From: Tolypothrix bouteillei VB521301
GTDB lineage: Bacteria; Cyanobacteriota; Cyanobacteriia; Cyanobacteriales; Nostocaceae
Assembly: GCF_000760695.4 (NCBI RefSeq)
Contig: NZ_JHEG04000001.1
Location: 62,001 to 126,000, forward strand
Direction of reading: 5' to 3'
DNA length: 64,000 bases
Shown here: positions 20,031-29,194 of the stretch, piece by piece
How the letters are laid out: each line of letters starts with the position of its first letter
How positions within the stretch are numbered: position 1 is the stretch's first letter
The notes under the pieces: generated by a model
The model's database searches: none
Seen by the model: the letters and a program-made list of their open reading frames with translations, nothing else
Told to the model about the DNA's origin: nothing
Made by a program: the position numbers and the translations under genes

Positions 20031-20532
20031 ATTTATATAAGTTAGGAAAAAATATAAAACTTTGGTTTTGTTGTTGAAATATACAGCAGATTTTCACTTG
20101 GTAAAATACAGAAATACTTCAACCGTGCGATCGCGCATCCTCCCTTTGGTACTGCGGTGTACACACAAATCTAATCGGTTACTTCTAAATATAGTGTCAA
20201 ATGAGAGGTCAGGATGTAACCTGCGGCTTAATGTATTCAACGTAAAGAACGTACTTACACTTTCGTGAGTTGTTAGTAGTTTAGAGAATTTTACATAGAT
20301 ATGTTTATTTTGTACCCACTTACTTAGCAGTTTACATTATATTTTTCTAAAAATTGGGCGACATCGCTCTTTTACGAATTTCAAAAATTTGCAATTTTTT
20401 GTTGCAAAAATAGATACAATTTAAGGTATTTTAAAAAACTTTACGAGCGGGTAAATATATTCACGCTAGATAATGCAGATGTAGAATATTAAGTAATGAC
20501 TTCCATTCAGACAGATTGAGGCAACTCGTTTC
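20031..20532. other. Intergenic region upstream of the YcaO gene
   Basis: 502 bp, AT-rich. It should contain the YcaO promoter on the minus strand and that of the plus-strand unknown gene. I looked for a short precursor peptide gene on both strands and found none with a plausible start and leader. Confidence 0.35.
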
Positions 20533-20973
20533 ATGTTAAGGTACGACGGTTTATATATTTCATATTATGAAGATGAAGAAGACAGAGGTGTATATACGAG
20601 TTGTTTGAGGTTCTACCGTAATGGAACGGTCATCTGCTGTGTAACTTGTGGAGAAGTAGAAGAAATTATCAAGTGGTTTGACAAAAGCAATCCGAATATA
20701 AGACCAGGGAAGTATAAAGTGTATGGCGATCGCATAGAATTCTCAGTAAAATATGAGTTTAACTTTGAATGCAGTTGTTTAGAAAATGGTAAAGAAAAGC
20801 GTTGGATGGAGTTTGACTTAACGAAGATTAACTATAAAGGAAGTATTGTAAAAGATACTCTAGAGTTGCAGATTCACAGTTACCGATATAGAGAGAATCA
20901 CAAGCCAATAGATAAGTATTTCTTGGAAAAATACACGTTTGTGGAAACAGCTGATACATTTGTGACGAATTAA
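20533..20973 (+). CDS. Hypothetical protein, possibly beta-barrel
   Basis: 146 aa, not recognised. Alternating hydrophobic/charged strands rich in Tyr and Lys (GLYISYYEDEED, VYTSCLRFYRNGTV, KYKVYGDRIEFSV) suggest a small beta-barrel. The pattern resembles proteins that describe a dose-like 'no effect/effect' fold of lipocalin type, but I cannot name a family. Two cysteine groups occur (CCVTC, CSC). No signal peptide. A GAGG sequence lies 14 bases before the ATG. It lies between the YcaO and S74 genes on the opposite strand. Confidence 0.6.
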   Translation: MLRYDGLYISYYEDEEDRGVYTSCLRFYRNGTVICCVTCGEVEEIIKWFDKSNPNIRPGKYKVYGDRIEFSVKYEFNFECSCLENGKEKRWMEFDLTKINYKGSIVKDTLELQIHSYRYRENHKPIDKYFLEKYTFVETADTFVTN

Positions 20974-21444
20974 ATGCCACAATGGCAGAGAATGTTAATT
21001 GAGCCGGGACTGGATAAGGGAGGCTCGTAGTACACGGCTGACGCTTCCTCAAGTACATATCAGTTTTATTCTGTTCCCCAACGGAAGAAAACCTGCAAAT
21101 GCTTTCACATCCACAGGTTGTTAGTATTGTTTAGTGTAATGGACTTTAAATATTTATCAATGAAAGCTTGGTAAATTATGCAGTTTGAGAACAGAGATCG
21201 CACGACTCCACTCTAGCTCCCTCTCCAAAACACTCAAGAGCTTTTCTCCCCCAAATCCATCCTACGGTGGTATACAGATCTCTAGAAAAGAGATGAAACA
21301 TCGTGAAAAGGGAGAATTAGAATTAAGTTCCCCCCTTTTGTAAGGGGGGTTAGGGGGGATCGAAACCGCAATGAATGCACTATATAAGACTTGTGTACAT
21401 CACCGCAGCCAATCCATCAGGGGATTCGGGGGGATAGATCTAAT
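20974..21444. other. Intergenic region with dispersed repeat
   Basis: 471 bp without a supported gene. It holds a CCCCCCTT/AAGGGGGG hairpin (21330-21349) and a dispersed repeat, listed separately. Confidence 0.5.
21330..21405. repeat. Dispersed repeat with G-rich hairpin, copy A
   Basis: The hairpin CCCCCCTT-TTGT-AAGGGGGG is followed by GGGGGGATCGAAACCGCAA and, after a short gap, AGACTTGTG and TACA. The second part is repeated at 28722-28776 with small changes. Confidence 0.75.
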
Positions 21445-22008
21445 CTATTTGGAGACCGTAGAATGAATATGTTGCTTGAGTTGGTGTAATTCTGCTCGCA
21501 GTTCGCTAAGTTGTGAGTCTTTTTCTTGTATTAACTGGTAGAGTGCTTGGATTGCTGCGAGGGAAACTCCCATGCCATCTACAATATTAATTGTGCGATC
21601 GCTGTCACCGACTTGAAACGTTGCAGCAAAGTCTTGCGCCATCGGACCGATATGGCGAACTGAAGCATCCTGATGTTTATATTGCCAGCTAGTGATGGGC
21701 AAATTGACAATCCCATGGAGAATTTCTTGAGTATTGACTTCAGAGATTGCTTCTTTGATATTGCGATCGCTTGCGACAGAACGTCGGGAACCATTCGGAT
21801 CGTATTGGATTCCGAGAAAACTGGCTTTAACAACGCATTCTCCAAGAACGGGAATTCCTTCAACAAGTGGAACATTGACAACCTCTTGCGAGCTAGCCGT
21901 TACGGAAAGATCGCAACCTCCGACACAAGCTGCTAACTCTTCATCAGTCAGATCTTCAATGAGGTTTTGAGAATCAGATTTGATTGATTCAAAATGATTA
22001 AGCTGCAT
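21445..22008 (-). CDS. Double-glycine leader fused to a Peptidase_S74 (endosialidase chaperone) domain
   Basis: 187 aa. Residues 1-31 look like a secretion/RiPP leader: acidic, with LTDEELAACVGG ending in G30-G31, as in Nif11/bacteriocin-type leaders cut by C39 peptidases. Residues 32-75 are a short Cys/Ser/Thr-containing segment. Residues 78-160 match the S74 intramolecular chaperone of phage tail spikes. SDRNIK (S80, K85) fits the Ser-Lys self-cleavage site, then come WQYKH, IGPMAQDF and a GVSLAAIQAL helix. The end, about 155-182, is a coiled coil (LYQLIQEKDSQLSELRAEL), as expected for trimerisation. It lies near the YcaO gene and downstream of a TpsA gene, all on the minus strand. The export or modification role is inference. 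Confidence 0.82.
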   Translation of the reverse strand: MQLNHFESIKSDSQNLIEDLTDEELAACVGGCDLSVTASSQEVVNVPLVEGIPVLGECVVKASFLGIQYDPNGSRRSVASDRNIKEAISEVNTQEILHGIVNLPITSWQYKHQDASVRHIGPMAQDFAATFQVGDSDRTINIVDGMGVSLAAIQALYQLIQEKDSQLSELRAELHQLKQHIHSTVSK

Positions 22009-22357
22009 TTTTATTTTAGATAGGGAACAGAAAGATTTTATTGAAATTTTCTCCTGAAACTCTTACACTGTAAATCATTTTTTTGAAAAAAATCTTTATT
22101 GATTCATAACTAAAATACCGAATATTAGATTTTTATCTTAATTCAAAATTTAAACAAAATTCTGAATATTGTTTATTTATTTATAACAGTAATGAGTTTA
22201 TTTTTCGATGCTTTACATACCAAGCAATTTTGCTTTTATCAATATAAAATTATACCAGTATATAACTTTAAGTAAATCTGTAAAAATATCTATATAGATT
22301 TAGCTACAATGATTTTTGGTATATTAAATCTTTACAATCAAATTTTTCTCTTTGGTT
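22009..22357. other. AT-rich intergenic region
   Basis: 349 bp between the TpsA stop and the S74 start, very AT-rich. It is the likely promoter region of the S74 gene. No gene or clear hairpin was seen. Confidence 0.4.
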
Positions 22358-25018
22358 TTATTGAGAACTTGAATGACAGCTAGGAGGAGTAGACCAAAGA
22401 CTATGTAGAGTTACATCTAGTGCTTGTGCTGTTAGAAAAATCTCTCCTCGAGAATTGACTGCAAGCCCTTGGGCTTCGGAAATTTCATGGGGAGCAGATT
22501 GTGCTGTCTTTGTAGAAGTCATTATTATTTTTGGGCTAAGACCGAGCTGCACTGGTGTTGTCTCAATATCTTGCCAAACTACGTCACTACTGAGCAATCC
22601 TTCCGGACTTTTTGGCAATCCACCACGTCCGGTGATGGTTAAACTGCTAGATTTGCTATCTCGTCCGCAACTTTGAGAAATTAATGTAGAGGCGTCTGTC
22701 AGCTGCTCTGGTAAGTTAATAATCCCTTTTGTGGGATCGATATTCGGAGTTTTTATAACTACAACCCCACTGAGGCCAAATCCAGAAGTAGCGGTAATAT
22801 CGCTGTCTGGAGTTAATGCAGGACGGAATTGAGTCCCAAAGATTCCTTGAGTGAGGATTTGAACGTTACCGCCGCGTCCGAGAATGGCATTCGCAGTCAT
22901 ATCACTGTTGTTAAAAGCCGCTAGTATACTGCCTTTGATGCTTATATTGCCGCCATTACCACTACCACCTGTAGCGTCAGTGAGAATTTTACTGCCGTTC
23001 AGCATGAGTAAAAGGTCTTTGACTTGTATCGTGATATTCCCGCCCTCACCCGATTTTGTTGTGGCTTGAATTCCTCCTGCATCTTCCTGAGAATTTCCTT
23101 GATTATTTAGTACTACCGAACGAGCCTGAATATTAATATTACCTCCTTTACCCAAGCCCTCATTGTCAACGCTAATTCTTGCACCTTCCTGAACTAACAA
23201 TTTTCCAGTATTAATTGATATCGTTGTGGCATCTTGGATATTATCAAGATTAAGCACGCTTGCTGATAGGCTGCTAAATGTTGGAATAAGTTGATTGGGA
23301 TCTAGTGGATTTTCCCTGAGAGAACCCTGTCCCAATAGCTGCACGGAATCTGTAGCATTAATTTCTAGCACTCCTCCTTTTCCAAAACCAAAAGTATCAA
23401 CAGCAATATTTGCTCCATCTTTAATAATTAGTTTGTTGGTATTAATTGTTAAATTTCCTGCGTTCCCTAAGGTGTCAGGATTGGTATTGCTAAACACGCC
23501 ACCTGGAATTTTATAAATAGGTGAAACACCGCTTATACTAACAAAATCAGTAGCGTTTATAACAATATTTCCACCATTGCCTTCTGATGTATTGCTAGTA
23601 CCAGCAAAAATTTGTGCGCCATCGCGAATCATTAATCTTTCTGTATTCACGGTTAAAATTCCAGCATTTCCGCTACCAGCTTCAACTGTGGTAAACAAAC
23701 CACTCGCAAGAAGATCGGAAGGAGAAACTCCGATAAGTTCTACAATGTCTCGAGCGTTAACTGTTAAATTTCCACCTCGTGCATTTCCTGAGGTTGTAGT
23801 GGTTAACTGTGCTCCATCGTGGATAATTAATTCTCCCGTATTAACAGTTAAGTCTCCGCCAACACCACTTCCTTTTGTATCAGTTAACAAGCCTGTAAAT
23901 AAAGAGAAATCGCGTGAATCAACACCAAATAGCTCGACTGCATGAGAAGCGTTAACAGTTATATTTCCCCCTTGTCCTGATGAATCTACTGAAGTTGCGG
24001 TTGATATTCGAGCCTCACCTTCAACTAAGAGTGTATTGCTCGTTATCGTAATTCCTTCGCTAGCTGCATGACCGCTGTTTTCCGCAAATAAACCGCTATC
24101 AAATGTACCAGTAGTGCTTGAACTCGATACAACAACGGCATCAGAAGCGTTTAAAATCAGGTTGGCTCCGGAAAGAGAGCCTAAGGTGTTGGCTTCCACA
24201 CGCGAGTCTTGTATTGTAACTTGCCGAGCTGTAAGTTGAACGCTACCGCCTCCATCACCACTGGTTGTGACTAAAGCGTTATCGGTCAGTTGTACATTAG
24301 CTTTAGTCAAATCTTGAGGAAAAATGAATTGATACTGGGTACCTGTCGCTGTTATCCCAACTATACCTGCACCTGCAACTCCACCCAATTCAACATGACC
24401 GCTTTCAGCACTGAGTTTACCACCGCTTACAATCACCTCACCTCCTATCAGTGCTAGGGTTTGAGAGGGTTGTACTGAAAGAGTTGCTCCTTGTACTGCG
24501 ATCGCTCTTGGTTGACCGTACTGTAATCCTATAGGAACGCTAACAGTTAGCAAAGGCGGAGTTTGGGATAGGGATGTGTTTAACTCTGTTCCATCAGCAA
24601 ACTTAAGACTGTTGGCGGTAGTAGCAAAAAATGAACCACCAATGTTCAGTTGGGCATTGGGACCAAATATAATTCCATTTGGGTTTATTAGGAAGAAATT
24701 CGCACTGCCATTAGCCTGAATCATCCCATCGATATTGGAAGGAAAGCCACCAGTGACTCGACTAATGATATTTTGTACGTCTAAAGCATTATTAAAGATG
24801 GCAGAACCACCTGTTGGTAATGAGAATTGACTAAAACTATGAAACAGGTTATTTCCAACTCGACTACCCCCCGTTATTGTAAATTGAAGACTATCAGGCG
24901 AGGTAACGTTTGTGGAAAGAGATCCATCAGCTGAAACCTGGGCGTAGCTGACATTAGGGAATGCTAGATATCCACCGATAAACAGCCCCGCAAAACTGAG
25001 AAAATGAAATACTTTCAT
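22358..25018 (-). CDS. TpsA-type filamentous haemagglutinin/S-layer-like exoprotein
   Basis: 886 aa. A signal peptide is probably cut after SYA at residue 26. Then follows the two-partner secretion domain, about 30-280, with the NPNG motif (INPNGIIFGPNAQL) and NNLFHSFSQF. The remainder is a beta-helix of repeated GNxGxLTVNT and LxIxDGAxI elements. It should cross the outer membrane through a TpsB barrel; none is encoded in this window. The role is probably adhesion or surface coat. The C-terminus (about 800-886) is proline- and serine-containing without repeats. Confidence 0.9.
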   Translation of the reverse strand: MKVFHFLSFAGLFIGGYLAFPNVSYAQVSADGSLSTNVTSPDSLQFTITGGSRVGNNLFHSFSQFSLPTGGSAIFNNALDVQNIISRVTGGFPSNIDGMIQANGSANFFLINPNGIIFGPNAQLNIGGSFFATTANSLKFADGTELNTSLSQTPPLLTVSVPIGLQYGQPRAIAVQGATLSVQPSQTLALIGGEVIVSGGKLSAESGHVELGGVAGAGIVGITATGTQYQFIFPQDLTKANVQLTDNALVTTSGDGGGSVQLTARQVTIQDSRVEANTLGSLSGANLILNASDAVVVSSSSTTGTFDSGLFAENSGHAASEGITITSNTLLVEGEARISTATSVDSSGQGGNITVNASHAVELFGVDSRDFSLFTGLLTDTKGSGVGGDLTVNTGELIIHDGAQLTTTTSGNARGGNLTVNARDIVELIGVSPSDLLASGLFTTVEAGSGNAGILTVNTERLMIRDGAQIFAGTSNTSEGNGGNIVINATDFVSISGVSPIYKIPGGVFSNTNPDTLGNAGNLTINTNKLIIKDGANIAVDTFGFGKGGVLEINATDSVQLLGQGSLRENPLDPNQLIPTFSSLSASVLNLDNIQDATTISINTGKLLVQEGARISVDNEGLGKGGNINIQARSVVLNNQGNSQEDAGGIQATTKSGEGGNITIQVKDLLLMLNGSKILTDATGGSGNGGNISIKGSILAAFNNSDMTANAILGRGGNVQILTQGIFGTQFRPALTPDSDITATSGFGLSGVVVIKTPNIDPTKGIINLPEQLTDASTLISQSCGRDSKSSSLTITGRGGLPKSPEGLLSSDVVWQDIETTPVQLGLSPKIIMTSTKTAQSAPHEISEAQGLAVNSRGEIFLTAQALDVTLHSLWSTPPSCHSSSQ

Positions 25019-25078
25019 GCTTTAAATTAATTTCAAATCTATGAAATTTTCTTTTTCTCAGTATTCCCAAAATAAAAC

Positions 25079-25108
25079 AAAAAAAAAGCGCTTCATCTCA
25101 GAAGCGCT
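25079..25108 (-). terminator. psbA Rho-independent terminator
   Basis: On the minus strand, AGCGCTTC, a 6-nt loop and GAAGCGCT are followed by about eight T residues. It lies 60 bp past the psbA stop. Confidence 0.92.
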
Positions 25109-25167
25109 GTTCATAACCTTAGTTAAGCACTCATAACATCGAAAGAGAAACTTGAATTCCGTTAAAC

Positions 25168-26250
25168 TTAGCCGTTGATAGCAGGAGCACTGATAGCAAC
25201 AGGAGCAACTTCAGCAGAAGCTAAGTCGAGAGGGAAGTTGTGAGCGTTGCGTTCGTGCATCACTTCCATACCGAGGTTAGCGCGGTTGAGGATGTCTGCC
25301 CAAGTTCCGATAGCGCGACCTTGGGAGTCAATTACCGATTGGTTGAAGTTGAAGCCGTTGAGGTTGAATGCCATGGTGCTGATGCCGAGTGCGGTGAACC
25401 AGATGCCTACCACTGGCCATGCTGCCAAGAAGAAGTGCAAACTGCGGCTGTTGTTGAATGATGCGTATTGGAAGATAAGCCTTCCGAAGTAGCCGTGTGC
25501 TGCAACGATGTTGTAGGTCTCTTCTTCTTGTCCGAACTTGTAACCGTAGTTCTGTGATTCGGTTTCGGTTGTTTCACGTACCAAGGAAGAAGTTACCAAG
25601 GAACCGTGCATTGCACTGAATAAGGAGCCACCGAATACACCTGCTACACCCAACTGGTGGAAGGGGTGCATGAGGATGTTGTGCTCTGCTTGGAACACCA
25701 ACATGAAGTTGAAGGTTCCAGAGATTCCTAAAGGCATACCGTCAGAGAAGGAACCTTGACCGATGGGGTAGATCAAGAACACTGCGGTAGCTGCTGCTAC
25801 AGGTGCGCTGAACGCTACGCAGATCCAAGGACGCATACCCAAGCGGTAGGACAATTCCCACTCACGACCCAAGTAGCAGAATACGCCAATCAGGAAGTGG
25901 AAAATCACCAACTGGTATGGACCACCGTTGTACAACCACTCATCTAAAGAAGCGGCTTCCCAGATAGGGTAGAAGTGAAGACCGATGGCGTTAGAAGAAG
26001 GAACAACTGCACCGGAGATGATGTTGTTGCCGTAGAGTAAAGAACCTGCAACAGGTTCGCGAATACCATCAATGTCTACAGGGGGAGCAGCGATGAATGC
26101 GATAATGAAGCAGATGGCTGCGGAGAGCAGTGTAGGGATCATCAATACGCCGAACCAGCCGACATAAAGGCGGTTTTCGGTGGAGGTGATCCAGTTACAG
26201 AACTGCTCCCATACGTTGGCGCTGCGAGCGCGTTGTAAGGTTGCTGTCAT
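25168..26250 (-). CDS. psbA: Photosystem II reaction centre protein D1
   Basis: 360 aa, full length and near-identical to cyanobacterial D1. It binds the PSII cofactors in the thylakoid membrane. Visible key residues are Y161 (TyrZ), D170 (Mn ligand) and H190. The 16-residue C-terminal extension starts after A344, where CtpA cleaves. Position 130 is Glu (YLGREWEL), the high-light/high-yield type rather than the Gln form, and 127 is Leu. Monocistronic with its own terminator. Other psbA copies are expected elsewhere in the genome. Confidence 0.99.
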   Translation of the reverse strand: MTATLQRARSANVWEQFCNWITSTENRLYVGWFGVLMIPTLLSAAICFIIAFIAAPPVDIDGIREPVAGSLLYGNNIISGAVVPSSNAIGLHFYPIWEAASLDEWLYNGGPYQLVIFHFLIGVFCYLGREWELSYRLGMRPWICVAFSAPVAAATAVFLIYPIGQGSFSDGMPLGISGTFNFMLVFQAEHNILMHPFHQLGVAGVFGGSLFSAMHGSLVTSSLVRETTETESQNYGYKFGQEEETYNIVAAHGYFGRLIFQYASFNNSRSLHFFLAAWPVVGIWFTALGISTMAFNLNGFNFNQSVIDSQGRAIGTWADILNRANLGMEVMHERNAHNFPLDLASAEVAPVAISAPAING

Positions 26251-26310
26251 GGTTTTATAATTGCGATGATGATTTATGTATGTATGGGGTGGTTCGTCAC
26301 CCTTAACCTA

Positions 26311-26340
26311 AATTTACATTAAGTTACATTGCTTTATCAA
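26311..26340 (-). promoter_or_regulatory. psbA: Possible psbA promoter
   Basis: On the minus strand, TTGATA (26335-26340) and TAAATT (26311-26316) are 18 bp apart. This would give a leader of about 50 nt, normal for psbA. The AT-rich surroundings make chance matches likely. Confidence 0.35.
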
Positions 26341-26625
26341 GATTGTTAAGTTTATTAAAGTTTATAAAATTGATTAATAAAACTTATTAATTAGGGAGTG
26401 GGGCTGGTTGGTGGGACTTTTCTCTTAACTTTGCGATCTTTGCAACACCACTTGCTACAACGAGGAGAACTCCCTACCTCCTATCGATGGGGAATGATTA
26501 CTTAAGGTGTCCCATGTGGTGGGATAATTTATTTTGCAGTTCCCTGACTCCTTTCCTGCTTAAAGATTGCTTTTTTATTTGAACCGCAAAGACGCAAAGG
26601 ACGCGAAGAAAGAGGAAAAGAAGCT
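26341..26625. other. Intergenic region between psbA and the debranching enzyme
   Basis: It contains upstream psbA sequence and, at 26580-26608, a copy of a common cyanobacterial dispersed motif (CCGCAAAGACGCAAAGGACG). Related motifs occur at 55101-55154 and 56092-56125. Confidence 0.5.
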
Positions 26626-28623
26626 ATGTGTGTTGAATTTGGTCGAGAAGTTTGCGGCTATCTGAATATAGCGGAGTCGAAAGAATGGTTGGTCACCAAT
26701 GGTATAGGTGGTTATGCTTCTGGTACTGTCGGAGGATTGCTTACTCGTCGCTATCACGGTTTGCTTGTGGCTTCTCTCAATCCACCTTTAGGTCGTACTT
26801 TGATGCTGGCTAAGTTGGATGATACTGCTGTGTACGGAGAGCAGCTGTACCCACTATTTACCAATCGTTGGACTGATGGAACTGTTAGCCCTCATGGCTA
26901 TCTTCATATAGAACGCTTTTTTTTACAAGGTACTACCCCTACATGGCGTTTTGCTTGTGCTGATGCTTTATTGGAAAAACGCGTTTGGATGCAACAGGGT
27001 GCAAACACAACTTATGTTCAGTACACATTGCACCGTGCAACGCAACCTTTAAAGCTGATACTGAAGGCAATGGTGAATTATCGCGATTATCACGGCGATA
27101 CTCAAAGCAGTGATTGGCAAATGAGCATAGAGCCAATGGAAGGGGGAATTTGTACGATCGCTTTTCCAAATGCAGTCCCGTTTTATCTCCTGTGTAAAAA
27201 TGCTCAAGTTTCGCCATGTCATACTTGGGTCACTGGTTTTGATTTAGCAGTAGAACGTTATCGAGGATTGAGCGATCGCGACAATCACTTGCATGCTGCT
27301 ACTTTTGAGGTGACGTTAAATGCTGGAGAATCCGTGACTTTTGTTGCGAGTCTTGAGAAAGAACCAGATTTAGATGGTGAAGCAGCATTTAAGTCACGGC
27401 GAACCCAGGAACAGAAGTTAACTAGTCTTTGGAAAGCAAATCGACCCATCAATGCAAAAGAAACGCCTGCTTGGGTCAATCAGTTAGTTCTTGCAGCCGA
27501 CCAATTTATTGTGTCGCGCCCCTTAAATGATGACCCCAATGGCAAGACGATTATTGCAGGTTATCACTGGTTTGGTGACTGGGGAAGGGATACGATGATT
27601 AGTCTTCCCGGTTTGACCATCGCTACCGGAAGACCGGAAGTTGCTCGTTCTATTCTTCGCACTTTTGCTAAATATGTCGATCGGGGAATGTTACCCAATC
27701 GCTTTCCCGATGCTGGGGAGATACCGGAATATAACACTGTTGATGCGACGTTGTGGTACTTTGAAGCTATTCGCATCTACTATAGCGCCACAGAAGATAG
27801 CGATTTACTGCAAGAACTTTTTCCTGTTTTAGTTGATATTATCGATTGGCACTGTCAGGGAACGCGATACAACATTCATCTCGATATGACTGATGGGTTA
27901 CTTTATGCTGGTGAGGTGGGTTCGCAACTAACTTGGATGGATGCTAAAGTCGGTGACTGGGTGGTAACGCCTCGTATTGGCAAACCGATTGAAGTGAATG
28001 CTTTATGGTACAATGCATTGAGGATAATAGCAAACTTTGCTCGCCTCTTAGATAAACCGCATCAAGGGTATGAGGCAATGGCTGAGCGTACCTTAGTCAG
28101 TTTTTCCAAATTTTGGAATGATGAGATGGGTTACTGCTATGATGTTATAGATAGCCCCGAAGGAAGCGATCGCTCCTTGCGTCCCAATCAAATTTTTGCA
28201 GTATCATTGCCAGATAGCCCCCTGACTCCCGAACAACAACAGAAAGTTGTAGACGTTTGTGGTAGAGCGTTGCTCAATTCTCATGGGTTGCGTTCTTTGA
28301 GTTCGGACAGACCGGAGTATAAAGGACACTACGGGGGTAATGCGCTGCAAAGAGATGGAGCTTACCACCAAGGAACAACTTGGGGATGGTTAATTGGTCC
28401 TTTTGTTTTAGCACATCTGCGCGTTTACAAAGACCCGGTACAAGCCCGCCAGTTTTTAGAACCCATGGCAAATCATTTACGATCTCATGGGGTTGGAAAT
28501 CTCAGTGAAATTTTTGATGGTGACCCCCCCATAACTCCAAGAGGGTGTATCGCTCAAGCTTGGACCGTGGCGGAAGTGTTGCGTGCTTGGTTTGCAACGG
28601 AAGAAGCTGGCGCGAATAAGTAA
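26626..28623 (+). CDS. Glycogen debranching enzyme (amylo-alpha-1,6-glucosidase, GDE family)
   Basis: 665 aa. The GDE N-terminal domain (EWLVTNGIGGYASGT, TRRYHGLLVA) covers about 1-220. The (alpha/alpha)6 catalytic domain runs from about 270, with GYHWFGDWGRDT at 312-323 and LTWMDAKVGDW. It removes alpha-1,6 branches during glycogen breakdown. The ATG is preceded by AAAGAGGAAAAG, a fair ribosome binding site. The stop codon overlaps the left arm of a 17-bp inverted repeat. Confidence 0.9.
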   Translation: MCVEFGREVCGYLNIAESKEWLVTNGIGGYASGTVGGLLTRRYHGLLVASLNPPLGRTLMLAKLDDTAVYGEQLYPLFTNRWTDGTVSPHGYLHIERFFLQGTTPTWRFACADALLEKRVWMQQGANTTYVQYTLHRATQPLKLILKAMVNYRDYHGDTQSSDWQMSIEPMEGGICTIAFPNAVPFYLLCKNAQVSPCHTWVTGFDLAVERYRGLSDRDNHLHAATFEVTLNAGESVTFVASLEKEPDLDGEAAFKSRRTQEQKLTSLWKANRPINAKETPAWVNQLVLAADQFIVSRPLNDDPNGKTIIAGYHWFGDWGRDTMISLPGLTIATGRPEVARSILRTFAKYVDRGMLPNRFPDAGEIPEYNTVDATLWYFEAIRIYYSATEDSDLLQELFPVLVDIIDWHCQGTRYNIHLDMTDGLLYAGEVGSQLTWMDAKVGDWVVTPRIGKPIEVNALWYNALRIIANFARLLDKPHQGYEAMAERTLVSFSKFWNDEMGYCYDVIDSPEGSDRSLRPNQIFAVSLPDSPLTPEQQQKVVDVCGRALLNSHGLRSLSSDRPEYKGHYGGNALQRDGAYHQGTTWGWLIGPFVLAHLRVYKDPVQARQFLEPMANHLRSHGVGNLSEIFDGDPPITPRGCIAQAWTVAEVLRAWFATEEAGANK

Positions 28624-28723
28624 TATCATGTCCGGTTAAATGTCCATAATAAAACTTTCTCCCTTGTCTCCCTTGTCTCCCTTGTCTGTTCCAACTATGG
28701 GTATGCAACCGGACATGATATTA
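28621..28723. repeat. 103-bp element bounded by a perfect 17-bp inverted repeat
   Basis: The left arm TAATATCATGTCCGGTT (28621-28637) includes the stop codon of the debranching gene. The right arm is its exact reverse complement at 28707-28723. The interior carries a purine/pyrimidine-biased tandem motif (CTCCCTTGT repeated, 28659-28688). It could act as a transcription terminator stem or be a small repeat element. Confidence 0.75.
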
Positions 28724-28776
28724 GGGGGGATCGAAACCGCAAGAAATCACTTTAGAAGACTTGTGGTACACCGTAG
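28722..28776. repeat. Dispersed repeat, copy B
   Basis: GGGGGGATCGAAACCGCAA, then AGACTTGTG and TACACCG, matches copy A at 21350-21405. Here it abuts the 17-bp inverted repeat. Confidence 0.75.
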
Positions 28777-29194
28777 CTTCAGGATGGGGATGGATAGTGG
28801 GTAAATTTTGAGGTGCATCTTTAACTCGCCTTCATCCCACCAGCGATCAAATAGGTTGTTTTGAAAATGCTAGTTGCTAGCAAAGACCCAAGATGCTTTC
28901 CGTAATACGCAATTTTAGCTTGTAATTCACAAAAAAAAATATTTCAGTAAAATCCGGAATGCAGTTATTTGACTTTGTAGATTAGTATGTCCATGTAGAA
29001 AGGTGGACTGGCAATCAAACAGCAATATCAACTGCTAGAGACAGGTAAAATCACCTAGATCTCATGACAGTACCATTTCGTAGCTAATTATATCTAATCA
29101 ACTAACCATTAAACTCTATATCTAAACCCTCGCCGCACTGCCATAAAGCAGTGCGGTACTATTTTGAGGGTTCAATGGACAACGTTGTACCATA
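28777..29194. other. Intergenic region, nothing recognised
   Basis: No gene, RNA or strong hairpin is visible apart from a CTGCCATAAAGCAG-like small palindrome near 29140-29153. Confidence 0.4.

Noticed and set aside
20062..20268. 68-codon frame upstream of the YcaO gene as a possible precursor peptide
   Set aside because: Wrong strand for the YcaO unit, no leader-like sequence and no ribosome binding site.
28777..29194. tRNA or small RNA genes in the longer intergenic gaps
   Set aside because: I found no cloverleaf, TTCGA-type T-loop context or known small-RNA motif in this or the other long gaps.
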